64,000 nucleotides of DNA from Gymnogyps californianus. Its lineage: Eukaryota; Chordata; Aves; Accipitriformes; Cathartidae. Within the stretch, counting starts at the first letter, position 1, and every line of letters starts with the position of its first letter. Position numbers and translations under genes: made by a program. Positions 1 through 12,600 of the stretch are shown here, in pieces. The notes beneath the pieces were generated by a model. That model was given only the letters and a program-made list of their open reading frames with translations, had not been told where the DNA came from and did no database searches. The stretch covers positions 29,387,001 to 29,451,000 of the forward strand of contig NC_059478.1 of assembly GCF_018139145.2 (NCBI RefSeq), in the 5' to 3' direction.

Positions 1-1542
1 GTGAGATCTTCCGATGTCATTGGGTATTACCAGGCACTGAAGGTGAAGATGATATGGTTAGTTTCTTGTGGTATGTTTTTTGGTTCCTAGAATGCATGCA
101 AATAATTCCCAAAGCTTTATTAATTTACTGACTGAAATGGCTCATGCTATGTTTAAGTAGCAAAATCAACAAGCTATGGCAATTTCTTAACTGATTTCCC
201 CCCCTCCTTCCTCCTTTTCTTTGGACAGAAGTTTAAAATATCTTGCATAACAAAATTTGAGCTATTAGTTTTTTAAGAACTATTTGACATGTTGAAAATG
301 TTCTCTTTTTTCCTGAACTGTTTCATAGCACTGAGGATGAATTCCCTTCTTTCCAAAGTTCTGATTTTTTTTTTTTCCCAGTAATTTCTCTAAACCCTTG
401 TGTTTTTAACAGTGGGGTTTCTTTTTGTCACTTACAACCTAGAAAGCAGTGCAGTTTCTCCAGTATATTTAATTCTCCATTTAAAATCTTTTTGTAGACT
501 TCTGAAGTTTGGATTTTGAGCTTGGATAATATTTTAGTTGTACGTCTGTGTCTGGCCACTACTCTTCCTTTGGTACTTTATCAGAGTATGTCTGGTGAAG
601 TGAAGGACAGAGTAACAGTAGTGCCACTCTCGTAATCTGAACTCATCTACCAGTGTATGAGCTTTTCTCTTATTTGCCCAAGTTTCAGTGAGACTCGACG
701 ATTAATCAGATTTATGCACGCGAACCATAGTCAACACAGGGCCCCACTGATTCTAGAGAAAAGCTCTAGCACTTGCAGTGCAGCCTGGTGTGGGATTTTT
801 TTGTTGTTTTTCTTTTTTTTTTTTTTTTTTTTTTAACACCTCATTTAGGCTTCTCACCTTGGGAAGTTGCAAATGATGATGTGGGAAGTGCTGTTGTGAG
901 ATACTTCAGTGTAGTATATCTAAACATGCAATTGTTTAGATATAAAACATGTATTTTTCCCATTTAATTTGCCCCCCACCCCCAATTAGTTTGCTCAAAT
1001 CTTTCTCTTGTTTCCAAGGTGAATGTTTGGACTCCTGTTTGCTGTCATAAAGAGAGTATTGTATTTGTGCTTCCATTGCTTCTAATGATGAATTACACTT
1101 TTCGTGATATGCCACAGGAAATGAATGTTGTTTTACGGTTCTGTGATACATATAATCTGATCATTATTAATATGCATATCAGACTTCATCAGAAGCAAAA
1201 ATGAAAACTATTTCTGCCACCCATTTCTTATTAGTTAATGAGAAATTAAGTGGATTTAAATATTACTTTGTAATTGGGTTTATACATGACTCTTTCAATT
1301 TAACTGTTGTATTTGGGGGCATCTCCTCAAATACATTTATACTTAACAACAAGAGAGTAGAAGCTGCATGTTCTTTAGAAAGCATCATAGTTTCAAGAGT
1401 AAGGAGTTGTTCCCCATCAAATTAGCAAACTGACAAATACGTTAAAATCTCTGCAATACAATTATAGAAGCCTTTAAACATGGAAGCATCCAGTGTTTTG
1501 TAAACACTGTCAGTGATGAAAATCCTCTCTACTATCATGCAG
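1..1542 (+). other. OSBPL9: OSBPL9 intron
   Basis: AT-rich sequence with a T-run of about 24 at 811-834. No conserved coding segment was recognised in either strand. The window begins with gtgaga, which could be a splice donor exactly at the edge, but this cannot be tested from inside the window. Confidence 0.6.
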
Positions 1543-1627
1543 GAGCCAGTTTCAGAAGGACCAGTTCCTTGGGTCAGTAAAAGCAGCGTAACGTTTGTGG
1601 CAGAGCAGGTCTCTCATCATCCTCCAA
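1543..1627 (+). CDS. OSBPL9: OSBPL9 exon with the EQVSHHPP fingerprint
   Basis: Acceptor is tcatgcag before GAG, donor is gtaagt. It has 28 codons plus one base and ends in HHPP. The upstream ORD exon is not in the window. Confidence 0.95.
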
Positions 1628-4600
1628 GTAAGTTGACAATAACTTTGCTAATAGAGATGGCATCTGGATAGGAGCGACAGTAAAATCAGCTCTTGGTTTA
1701 AATCTTGGATTTACATTTTTCTCTCCAAATTTGAAAGCTGAAAGTTTTCTCTAGAAACTGTTTTTGTGAGAAATAAATTGCAAACTCTGTTGCTACATAA
1801 GTATGAGGCACTTTGAGATATTTCCTGATGAATGAATTTGGAAACAATAGTATTAATGTCTTGTGCTGCTATTTTTAATACCTTTTTCTTCAGTTTCAGC
1901 ATTTTACGCAGAGTGTTTTAGCAAGAGGATACAGTTCAATGCTCACATATGGACCAAGTCGAAATTCTTAGGAATGTCTATTGGGGTTCATAACATAGGG
2001 CAAGGTATGTGTGTGTAAATTAACAATAGAAGAGAAATTTACATTCTGCAACTAGAATTTGTACAGAAATTATTTAAAGTCATCCTATTAAACATAAGGA
2101 ATGTTTGAATTTATGTAACTAGAGCTTATGTATCTAGGAATCAGAGATTCCTTCTGCACACTTTGTGCGCTGAAATCACTTAGGGCCCAGTTTTTCACGT
2201 AAATGCAGCTGTCCCTGCCTTCTCTAGAAGCTAGGCATTCTCAGCATCAGTGAAAAATAAAGCTCTTCACCTTTCCTTTTTATGGTACCTGTTTTTAATG
2301 AAGTATTTCAGGATATCATTATGAAAAGTTTTGTAGAGGTTTTGCTTAATGTTTTTTAAATCTATTTTTATTTTTCTTTAATAGGGTGTGTCACATGCCT
2401 AGATTATGATGAACACTATATTTTGACCTTTCCTAATGGTTATGGAAGGCAAGTAAATGCTCTGTTTGGTATTTTCATTTTTAATGCCTTGTAATATTTC
2501 ATGCTTAATATTTATCGGTTAAGAGGTTGTAAATATATATTTATAATTGCAGGTCTATTCTCACTGTGCCATGGATAGAACTTGGTGGAGAATGCAGTAT
2601 TAATTGCTCAAAGACAGGTTATAACGCTTCCATCGTCTTCCACACAAAACCATTTTATGGAGGAAAGAAGCACAGAATTACAGCTGAAATTTTGTAAGCA
2701 CGTTTCTTCAGTTAATCTCACTTTTTCTCTACTTAAATGCTGACAGTGTTTTTTCAAGACAGTCAGGAGTGTAAAATACTGAAACAGCTACACCCAATAA
2801 CTTAGCTCATGATCACCTGTCATGGGATGCCATTTTATAGCCAAGATTTGTGAGAGGAAACCTGCATAGGCCTGCATCCTACTTTCTCCTGCTTTAAAAC
2901 ATTCTCAGCTGATTACCAAAAGGAACTTAAATTTTCACTCCTGAATTATCCAAAATGTCTTCATCATTACCTCTCCTAAAAATACTGAAGCAAGCCTTGT
3001 AATACTGCTCTTCATAGCGTGTCAATTAAAGTTCTGCTGCAGACTTTTACGTATTTATTTGTACCTGTGGTTTGGTGCATTTTGGTTAGACCCTGTGCAC
3101 ATGCCCAGAGCAGAGAATTCAGTGGAGATCCTCATCTTATTTGGAGATCTGCTGCAATGTCAGTAAGTGATGCTGACAAAGTGAGGTCCATAACTTGGTT
3201 TTAAATCACTTCTTGACACACATTGATAGATGTCATTTGTGAACTAGTGTTTGTGTGTCCCAGTAGTCTGGGGAAGAAACTATGAGTTTGTGAAACCTTT
3301 TTAAACTTAAACTTATCACTCTAAATCTGTTTCGAAGGTCTGTAACTAGTTTCCTAAACTCTAAATGCAGATACAGCCCTCGGGCAAGACCTGTCTTATC
3401 CTGGAACAGCACTTCCTTTTAAGGTTTATCCAGTTGAACTAATTCATGCAAAACTTCTCACTTGTAAACAGCAGCCTCATCTTTTCTGTATTGGTGAGGG
3501 ACATTTGAAGGGCTGATATAAAACACTGTGCAGCAACTAGGATAAAAGTTTTGATCCTTTAGGGTCTTTCAGTTACTGTAATGCAACTGAGAAATGACTG
3601 TTTCTTTCTGTTTAGTTCTCCTAATGACAAGAAACCCTTCTGCTCAATTGAAGGAGAATGGAATGGTGTCATGTACGCAAAATACACAACAGGGGTAAAG
3701 CAGCTTTTTTCTTTTTTTCCTTTTCATCAGAAATGGAAGATCGTGCTTTAAAAGGTTTTTTGGGGTGGCTTTTTTTGTTTTTGGGGTGGGGTTTTTTGGT
3801 TTTTTTGTTTTTTTTTTAAACAAACATTAATAGTTGGGAACTCCTGTGAAGCTGCCCAAAAGATCACAAGAATGCTGAATTCAGGATAAAAGTCCTGAAT
3901 TTACTTTGGTAATTTATTCTTAAGGTAACTTGATTTTTATAGCAAGAACAGAATCTAAAGAATGATGGTTTTTCATGTATTTCCTGACAACCAGTGTACT
4001 AGAGTGTGAGGGTATATAAATTTTAAGTCTAGATACAGAACTGATTTTTTTTTTTTTTTTAAATCTCTCTCTAGGAGAATGCTGTCTTTATAGATACCAA
4101 GAAAATGCCTACAATTAAGAAGAAGGTAAGGAAATTGGAGGACCAAGACGACTTTGAGTCTCGCTGGTAAGAACTTCAGTTAAATGGGCAAATTAAGACT
4201 TTTTTTTTTTAGTTAGACTCAAGTTTGCAGTACACAGCCTGACTAATGGTACGCTTAATCCATTCACTGCACGGACAAACTGCGCTCTTCATTAGCCTTT
4301 GCTGCAGGACAGAACTAAGGTACAAGCAGGCTGGGGTTTTAATGGGGAAGAGGAGACCTGTAGTTCTTGGTCACATCCTCATCGGGACCAAATGTTCCAG
4401 GGAGGTCCAGAGAGCTTCACTACAGCCTCCTCACTCCTGGCAATAGACGGTGCAGTTGTGGTTTAATATATATTGCGGTTTTTCTGCCCTTTTGATAAAG
4501 TGAGACCTACCTTAATTCAAACAAACATCGATGACTAATAGCCAGTAATATGTTTCTACAACCTTGTAGCACTTTGCTTCTATAAAGCAGTCTCCATTCA

Positions 4601-4929
4601 AATTTCTTTTTTAAGCTTATGGAAAGACGTAACCTACAACTTAAAAATTAGAGACATCGATGCAGCCACAGCCGCAAAGCATGCGCTTGAGGAAAGACAA
4701 AGAGCTGAAGCGAGAGCCAGAAAGGAGAACGAGACCTCATGGGAAACAAGGGTGAGCTTTATTCAAACAGTGTAAATGCCCTCTAACCTGTAGCATTTGT
4801 TCCTTTCCAATTGAGTCATAAAAAGCTTACATCTGATTATTCCCTTTTTTCTAGTTATTCCACGAAGATGGAGAATGCTGGGTTTACGATGAGCCGCTAT
4901 TGAAACGACTTGCTGCCAGTAAACATTAA
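1543..4929 (+). CDS. OSBPL9: Oxysterol-binding protein-related protein 9, C-terminal part (8 exons)
   Basis: Coding segments are 1543-1627, 1894-2004, 2385-2448, 2553-2693, 3616-3694, 4075-4166, 4616-4751 and 4855-4929. They join without frame break to 783 nt: 260 residues plus TAA. The first exon ends with the ORP fingerprint EQVSHHPP (1603-1626), whose paired histidines bind the PI4P headgroup. The rest continues the lipid-transfer (ORD) barrel, with the stretches [16 protein letters not shown] and [10 protein letters not shown], and closes with a basic helix and a [12 protein letters not shown] end. In the family, ORP9 exchanges PI4P and phosphatidylserine between ER and trans-Golgi or endosomal membranes. 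Its N-terminal PH domain and FFAT motif would be encoded left of the window. ORP9 is preferred over its paralogues from remembered sequence and from synteny with NRDC and RAB3B. Intron 3 of this set starts with GC. The gene converges on NRDC. Confidence 0.95.
1894..2004 (+). CDS. OSBPL9: OSBPL9 exon
   Basis: Acceptor tttcttcag, donor gtatgt. It encodes FYAECFSKR to VHNIGQ in the ORD barrel. The entering and leaving phases match the neighbouring exons. Confidence 0.95.
2385..2448 (+). CDS. OSBPL9: OSBPL9 exon followed by a GC donor
   Basis: Acceptor tttaatag. It encodes [20 protein letters not shown] plus two bases of Arg. The following bases are gcaagt, a GC splice donor. Only this cut keeps the frame into the next exon, whose first base completes AGG. 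Confidence 0.93.
2553..2693 (+). CDS. OSBPL9: OSBPL9 exon
   Basis: Acceptor aattgcag, donor gtaagc. It encodes [13 protein letters not shown] through [12 protein letters not shown] and ITAEI. The Lys- and His-rich stretch belongs to the ligand-binding surface of the ORD. Confidence 0.95.
3616..3694 (+). CDS. OSBPL9: OSBPL9 exon
   Basis: Acceptor tctgtttag, donor gtaaag. It encodes [20 protein letters not shown] onward to the TTG just before the junction. It ends in phase 0. Confidence 0.95.
4075..4166 (+). CDS. OSBPL9: OSBPL9 exon
   Basis: Acceptor ctctctag, donor gtaaga. It encodes [11 protein letters not shown] and the basic [10 protein letters not shown] helix, and ends two bases into a Cys codon. 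Confidence 0.94.
4616..4751 (+). CDS. OSBPL9: OSBPL9 exon
   Basis: Acceptor tttttaag, donor gtgagc. It encodes [18 protein letters not shown] followed by a long charged helix ([17 protein letters not shown]). Confidence 0.95.
4855..4929 (+). CDS. OSBPL9: OSBPL9 terminal coding exon
   Basis: Acceptor tttttctag. It encodes [20 protein letters not shown] and four more residues, then TAA at 4927-4929. Confidence 0.96.
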   Translation, partial: LFHEDGECWVYDEPLLKRLAASKH

Positions 4930-5625
4930 GTGGGTTATAAAACCAGAAAACATTCAAGCCTTGGCTTAGCAAAGTTTACATCTGATACCAAGATAGTCAT
5001 CAGTGATCACGTACGTACCGTTTGGAGAACCTGACCCCTCCAACTGCAGTGGTTCCTATCTCAGGGATACTGGACTTACTGATGCAGATAAGCAATTAAA
5101 TGAAACAAGAAACGTCTTGGCTGTGCAGTAACTTATATTGGACTCTGCTATACTGGTAGTGTATTCAGGCTTCAAAGGCAGGCTGTCGGAGCCCTGCTAC
5201 TGGTGCTTCTAAAGCACGGAGAATCTGGGCCGTGAAGCATATACACTTTGTATAACCACTGTGAAGGCCATGGCATTGGTATCAGTTGCATAATATTCCT
5301 GGGTCCTACATATTTAAAAACCAAGAAACAAAATGCAAGACGTCATTTAAATCTAGCTAATGTTTGCAATGTGTAAATATGAGGATTCCATCGATGGGAC
5401 AATTTGTTAGAAAACGCTACGTAAATGTTATCTTCCACCTGTATGATAATCAAATCTTTTGGCATTTCAGTGTCTTGCCCAAAATAACTTTGTTATTTTG
5501 AGATTAAAATGTAACCATAGATAATTCTACTCAATGCATCTTAAAGCTTCATAAAATAGATTTTTCAAACTTCTCTTATGGACTTTTTATTTATTTCATA
5601 ATAAACCTTTGCAGCAAGACTGTTT
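4930..5625 (+). other. OSBPL9: OSBPL9 3'UTR (end inferred)
   Basis: Non-coding sequence follows the stop. ATTAAA lies at 5503-5508 and AATAAA at 5600-5605, the latter followed by a T/GT-rich stretch that fits a downstream element. Cleavage near 5620 is inferred. Another plus-strand AATAAA at 6363-6368 would give a longer transcript overlapping the NRDC 3' end. Confidence 0.6.
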
Positions 5626-5929
5626 TTTCAGCTGAGTGATGATCAATTGTTTTATGTGAAATGTATTAGTATTATTTTTTTCCCCCCTGGAATCCTTGCA
5701 GCTAAACCTACTTCTTCAAGTAATTAATGAACTAGCAAAAGGAGCAGAATTTGCAGCACCCACAGTAGAATTTTTCTGGAATCTACATCCAGCCTTGCTT
5801 CAGTGGAGCAGCTTGCCAGCACTTTAGGAATCTCTGCATTTCTGTGCTTTTGCTTGAAGTTAAATAATAGTCAAGTAAGTATCTATATGTAGCAATCCAA
5901 GTGGTTTTTTTCCACAGTTAAATCTAGCT

Positions 5930-6438
5930 TTTATTTGACTTCATCTCAATTTTGTCTATGATGTTGCACATACAGAAAAACTAAAAAAAAATGTGAGGTT
6001 GAAGCCTTAGGCCTCTTTTCCCCTCACCCACTCTGTAACTCCTCCAGGAGAACTGCAGCATACTTTCTCTGAGGAGCTGTAACTGCCATGAAGCAACTGC
6101 TACAGCACTGCAGGAATGATGCACGAGACAGTCTGAACAAAAAGGCGCAGCCCGCCCCTTCAGAGAGCCGGAGAGGAGAAGGTGGCATCGTTCTGGTGCC
6201 GGGGGAAACTCTCCCTTCGCTCCAGCTAGAAGTCAGGGCTGTGCCTATTCTTAATGAACGTGGGAGATTAATGAGAAGGGTTGGCTGGAAACTTACTTGA
6301 GGTGAGCTTCCTCAGCATCTGAATGGACATCTTCACCCCAGCTAACACTACAGCCCTGTTTTAATAAAAATAGGTTCGTAACGTTCATGTTGCGGAAAGC
6401 ACCTGTATTACACATCACTGCGGGGCAAGACGTCATTT
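5930..6438 (-). other. NRDC: NRDC 3'UTR and convergent gene boundary
   Basis: On the minus strand after the NRDC stop, ATTAAA occurs at 6365-6360 (about 75 nt past the stop) and AATAAA at 5935-5930 (about 500 nt past). Either could be the poly(A) signal. With OSBPL9 ending near 5620, only about 0.3-0.7 kb separates the two 3' ends. A 70-codon plus-strand frame at 6088-6300 looks like chance. Confidence 0.5.
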
Positions 6439-6636
6439 TTATTTTAATATTTTATGGTAAGGGAGAACATTCAGAGTTGATGTGTAAGCTTTGATGTCCT
6501 TGATGGAAGTAACATTAGTCATCAAAGAAGATGGGGGCAAGAAAGTAAGATGAGGTATTTCACCAGATGAAGAGTTCTGTACTTCTGAGACAGCTGTAAC
6601 CTCCGAGTCCCCTTCATGTTTTCCATAGCCAACCAC
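6439..6636 (-). CDS. NRDC: NRDC exon 31 (terminal coding)
   Basis: Residues 1097-1161, [10 protein letters not shown] to LPYHKILK, then TAA at 6441-6439. Acceptor tttttccag. Confidence 0.96.
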   Translation of the reverse strand: MVGYGKHEGDSEVTAVSEVQNSSSGEIPHLTFLPPSSLMTNVTSIKDIKAYTSTLNVLPYHKILK

Positions 6637-9600
6637 CTGGAAAAAAGTTACCAAAAAAGAAATTTGGCTCTAAGCTTCTATAATTTGGATCTCATTCACT
6701 GTGCATCTGCCCTGACAATTAAATGCAGACACTTAAACGCAATTCAAATGACAGTAATAATTAGAAATACAGAAAATATGAACAGTAACGTGGAGGTTAT
6801 CAAAGTAAGTTTGGCATTTCAGATATTGGCAACATGGAGCTGACAAACACTCACGTGTACGCTGAGCACTTTCTTCTTGTTGCTTCTGTGAGCTTGGAAC
6901 CAGGTGACCAGGTCTGACTTTGTAACAGACTTCAGAGCTTCAATCTGAAACCCACAGGAATGAGGTTTAAGTAGCACAGTGGTGATTCAAGTAAGTTTAA
7001 ACATAAAAATGGTTTCTCTACAAACTATATCCCATGAGATAAAAGAGCCTTTTTAAAATAGCATGTAGTTTTAGAATCGATGTGTTACGAGTAGCATAAA
7101 TCCCCCTATTTATGCTTTGCATTTAAAACCGCTGCAAAAAGTGACGTGCGAGTGCTCCATTTGGCATCACTTAACGCCAAGGAGGGCCCACCAACCTCAC
7201 GGGCGAGCCTGTCAAAGAGATACTGCTGTGTCACAACTTCATTCCAGTTCCTGTCTACTTCTTCTCCAAGATGGGAGTCCTCACATTCTTTAAGTTTTAT
7301 CAAAGCTGTAACCTACATTTGAGAAAGACAAAACCATTAGCTTCAAAGGGTTTAAAACTACTTTAAGTTACTATCATATTCACTGAAGTTGAAAGAAACC
7401 CCAAATTACATTAACAAGGTAGCTCATTGCTTTCAAACGTAACTGTAAATGGCCAGAGAGCAAATGGTTAGAGAATGACTGCAGAACGGAGTAAGAGGCA
7501 GGGTTTAAAAGCGAGTCCTTTGTCCAGCAAGAACTCAGAAGTATGCCAGATAGGCATCACCAAATCCTCCACTTGAGGTGTCCTGTAGCAGTTCAAGGAA
7601 GAGCTTTTCAAGATCAAGTTTTACCTGGGTGCTAAAAGCATCTTCAGTTAAATGCTTGATTTTCTCTTCAAAGCAAGAAAGAAACTCCTCTATTTTCTTG
7701 TCAACCAATTCAGAACTAAAAGAGAGTTAAATAATCAAATCAGGCAGGAAAAAGGAAAAAAACCAATACTGCAGAGTAAGTAGCAGAACAGCCCTCAAAT
7801 GACGAGGGAACGTTTGGGACAGGCTTGCTTCCCTCCCCATCCCCGAACACCAAATTTCCTATCTTCTTCCCTGGTATCAGGGAATAAAACCAGTGCTCTG
7901 ATTTTTAGCTATATTAAGTATTGTTCAAACACACAGCGTCTTTAGATAACCAAGCAGCAAGAGGAGTGGCTGCTGGGATGCTATCGGGGACCTAAGCTGT
8001 GGTACCCCCAACAGCAGCATACGCTCGAGCGCGCTGTATCAGGACCCCCAGCTGCAGTCCTGAGCCCTACACAAAACCAGTTATGGTCTATTGGATTAAG
8101 ACAAAAAGAAAAATAATGTGATGTGATTGATTGTGAGGTTTCGGAAACATTAAAACCGTTACGGATCACACAGACCTCAGTAATGGAAGTGTCATCAAAC
8201 ATAAAAATTAGAGGCAGCAGTACTCTGTGCTAATTAAAAACTTTCACCAACACAGCATTATTTTTCATAAGAGTTGCATATTTTTCATAGAACTCTTCAA
8301 CTTTGGCAGGTCAAATACCCGTAGTTAGCCCCAGCTTTGAACAAAACCGTAATATTGTTCTGCCTGCTGAAAGTGAGCCAGAAGAGCAGCTATACAGGAT
8401 TTACTTGGCAACAGATTGAACCCTCCTGGCAGAATATCTTCAAAAGGGCAGCGGGATATTTTACTCAGTCTTTGGATTACTTTTCCCTCTTTGAGTCAGG
8501 CCTGCTGCAGTTTTGAGAAGCTTAAGGCTATTGCTTTATTGAGGCCTTGTTTTTCAGTCACGGTGTTGCAACTGTCAGCAGTGTCACAAGCTGCAGCCAG
8601 GACTACTCTTTTGGCATTCCCTTTGGGCTCTTTACGTAACTCCCCTCACAGAACAAAAAAGCCCCTCCCTGGCCTGGGGCAGGTGTGAACTCTTAAATGA
8701 GAGCAGGTGCACAGAAAAGCTCAAGCAAAAGCAAACTGAAGTCAGCTGCGACCTGATCAAACAGAACAAGCAGAAGATTAAATGAAACTCTTTCAGCTGG
8801 ATGTTGTGTAAACACACCACTCTTACACAAAATACGACACGTAAACACGGTCACAGAGTTAGTTTGATACCTCACTCTATCCCACGAGGCTCAGATGTTC
8901 AGTGCCTGAATACATGCGAGGTCCACTGGCCACCTTGTTAAGCTTGACTTTTCTAAAACCAGTTGCCACAAATTCCCTGTGCTGAAGTCCTTATTGAGAC
9001 GACAGCAGCAACAGCTGCCATTTACAGAGATCCTTTACACAGCAAAATACAGCGAGGAATGGCCAGCTGGTTCCTCGAGTCCCAGGCTGGCAGACCCACC
9101 AGACACCTCCTCGAGCCGGTCTGCATCAGCCAGGCCCTGCTGCCCGAGCCTCTGCCGGGAGGCCGTGGTGGACACGGTGCGGTAAGGTGCCCCCAGAAAC
9201 GGGTGCTGGCAGCTCGGGGGTGACTCCCGCGGCCCAAGGCTGGGAGTGGTGACGAACATTAACCACAGAGCACTTACTTGTATTTAGTTGCCTGGGTTGC
9301 TACTGTGACTGAGAAGCCAAGAATCCCAGAAGTATTCCTGCAGGTAGGGTACACGTGGTAGCTGAAAAAAAAAAAAAAGAAAAAGGGAAACAATAAAGTC
9401 ATTCCACAAGCACAATTAAATTTTCATTTACAGGACATGCTACAAGTTAAAATAGTGTTGGTACTTTAGAAAGAAAAATCTCAGATATAAATTCACAATA
9501 GTCTTATTTCCTTTATTTCCTGCATCACTGCACTTCACTGTTTTCTCATTTTTAGGAAATCCTTTTAAGCTTGGCAGAGTATTTGTGTTTGTGTTCCTGC

Positions 9601-12600
9601 AAACTAATTCAAACAGAGTGACAGACCCAGAGCTGTGAAAAGCTTGTTCCAGTTTCCTGAGGTAGAAGGGTGCCTCTGAGGGAGGCTGCTACGCACCGCA
9701 GAGCCGCTGTGAAAACAGCCCTGGAGAATGGGGAGCTGGTTTAGGAAGTGGAAGGAACAACTTTATGCTGAATAATTCTGAGTTAACACACTGGTAATAG
9801 AGGCAATTCTTATAGGACTCAAAAGCTCGTATCGATGGGTGCTCTTGGTTTTGATGTGTTTATGTTGCTGTTTCCATTATAATAATTCAGGAATTAGCCA
9901 CTGTGCAGGAAGGGTTTCCAGAGTAAAAATACTAGGGAACAGCAAAAGCAGGTGCGTAGGAGCTATCCTCCACAGTGAACTCACCCGAGGGTCTGCTTGG
10001 TTCTCAGGAAGTCAAAGCAAGGCTCTTCCATGTGCATCTGAAACAGAGCACAGATGCGTTACAGCAGAAGCGATGCTCCTCTGCAGCCACCCCTCGGGCT
10101 CCACACAGAAACACCATCACAACACGTGAAAGCAACTCAAGTGCCGCCTTTCCAACTACACCCACTGAATTAAGAGAGGCCTCAGTTTTCTGGGTCGGCA
10201 GCTAAGAGCACAGTCTTCCACACTGTCCATCACTGCAGCAGTTGGGGGATCCTGTCCCAAACACTCACAAGTTTAATCAGTGAGCAACAGATACCTGCTG
10301 TCCCCTTTGTACCATTTAGCCCCATGGCCTTATCTTGGCTCCAAAGCACTGTTTTCAGGGAAGTCACTTCGACAAGTTAGGAGACACAAACACTAACTTA
10401 CCACAAGCAGCTCCATAAGCGTATATTCCCTTAGGTTCCTGGCACCTGACTAGAAAGAAAATGAAGAATTTAGGGTGATTTCATGGAGTTAAATGCTACA
10501 GTTCAGAGGAAGGTGACAGTTGTGGCACACACCTCAGCCTGGACTGCAGCACTGAATTACAATCCAGAGCAGGGACAGCCGGGAAGTTCTTGTTTTCCGC
10601 GGGGGCCTCAAATACGGCCTTCAGAGGAGCGGGGAGGGGCTCAGCCCAGGACCATGAGATCAGGGGTGAGGGCACCAGGAAATCACCAAGGCACAAACCC
10701 AGCTGCTAGCACGGGCCAGGAGGGGAAGACGCCAGGTTCAGGGAACCCCACACGCTGCGAGAGCCCGCCTGGGTTCAGCCTCTTAGGCCAAGAGCGTGCG
10801 CTTACATGAGGTTTCAGTGCACTCTCTGTAACATCCCTGTCCAGAGACTGCTCTCAAGACTGTGACATAAGAACAACCATAGCAGCAGCAGCTACCAGAG
10901 GGAATAGGCCAGTACACACCGAACTAACGCGTTACCTGGTAATAGACTGTTACTTCAGAGTTGGCATCACCTTTGTTGAGAGTTTTCACCTTACAGAGCA
11001 GATGCGTATTTGGCAAATCCACCACCCGGAACTGAACAGGGCAGGGATGGGCCAGGGGAGCAAACTGGAGCTTTCTGAAGGGAGCACAAACAGCAGAGTG
11101 TCAAACACCTGCTCGCATCTTAGCCAAAACCAATATAACGCCCAGACATTTACACACTCGGTCTGACATTATTTTCCCCTTCCCTAAACCAGAACAATGT
11201 CCGCTTAAACTGCCATGATGAACGGTCACCTCCCGCAAACAGCGGCAGCGCTGTATTCAGGAGGGGAGAAGGGAATTTCTGCACCACTCCCATCCTGACC
11301 CCTTCCTCCAGAAAAGAATCTTAACTTGATTATAGTTTCCACATAATGAGTGGTGCAATAGTCAAGAGATACTCACTGAACAACATAATTCAGAAAATCC
11401 TTTGCTTCCTAGGAGAGAAAGCACAAACATAAGTTTTATTTAGAAGAGAATTATTACCCCCAATTCACAACCACAGCCCCCAGTGCATCGCTTGAGAAAG
11501 TGACCCCCCCAAGCAAAGAACAGCCGAGCTCTGTCGCACCACCTACGTCCCTGCCCCCTCGCCTTATGCCAAGTCCCTCCGGACACCTCTGCACCACGCT
11601 GCAAAGCAAACAGAGTCTCCAGGCAGTTTCTTGCACTGTAACTTCTCCAGAAGGAGAATGCAGAAGCCAGAGAAATAGCGTCAGCCATCACAACAGCAAA
11701 GGGCGGACACAGGAGGAGATGAGGCCCCTCTCTTGTGCATGAAGTTGGAGCTCTGGGAAGAAGACTCTTGGGTTTAAGTGGAAGAAATGGGAGGAAGTAA
11801 GAGAAACAGTAAGACTGATGTAGGAGTTACAGGGTTGCACGTGCCACACTGTGAAAGCAGCTTAGCTCACGCAGAGGCTGCAGCAATAGAAGCATTTTGA
11901 ATGAAAGTTCTTAGCAAATCACGATTAGATTCTCAGACCTCCTTCTGTTCCACAGCTCAGGAGGGGACAGCTGACATTACAAGAATCTGACCTCCCAAAG
12001 GACATCAGCACATTTTCTTTAGGAGGCTTTAAACAGTTTGAGGACAAACACCACCAGCTAAGACAAACTTCTTGGCACAAATCATAATTGCAGAAGGCTT
12101 CTCTCCCATGCCATACACAGGCACTCAACGACGCTGGATACATGGAGCTAAGCCCCATTACAACCCTATTTTAAAAAGCCTGACAGGACTATGGGTGACC
12201 TAGTCCCAGGGTAGAAGACTTCGATGAATACTGCAGGTGTTTAAGAAGACTGAAGATGACGGGACCTCAGTGAGGTTTGATCAAACCATGCAGGCAATCA
12301 AAGTTCCAGGATAAATGTACTTTGAGGGAAGCCTCCTCCTGTGGCACCCCTATGGCAATTTCTCAATATCAAATATACCAATACAGCAAACAATGTAAAA
12401 AACGGGGGCAGCAGGGGCTACAGGCTACAGGCGTATTTCCACCACATTTTCCCCTTCCTGCAGTTTAAACCCAAATTATTGAAAAAACCCCCCTCTATTC
12501 AGATTGGCAACTATGGACTCCCCAGTGGCTTATCCAGATGAGCATTCCTGAGTTGTTAGAGGTGAAGCTGCCCTGTACCAGCGAGCCTCCAGATTGCCAG

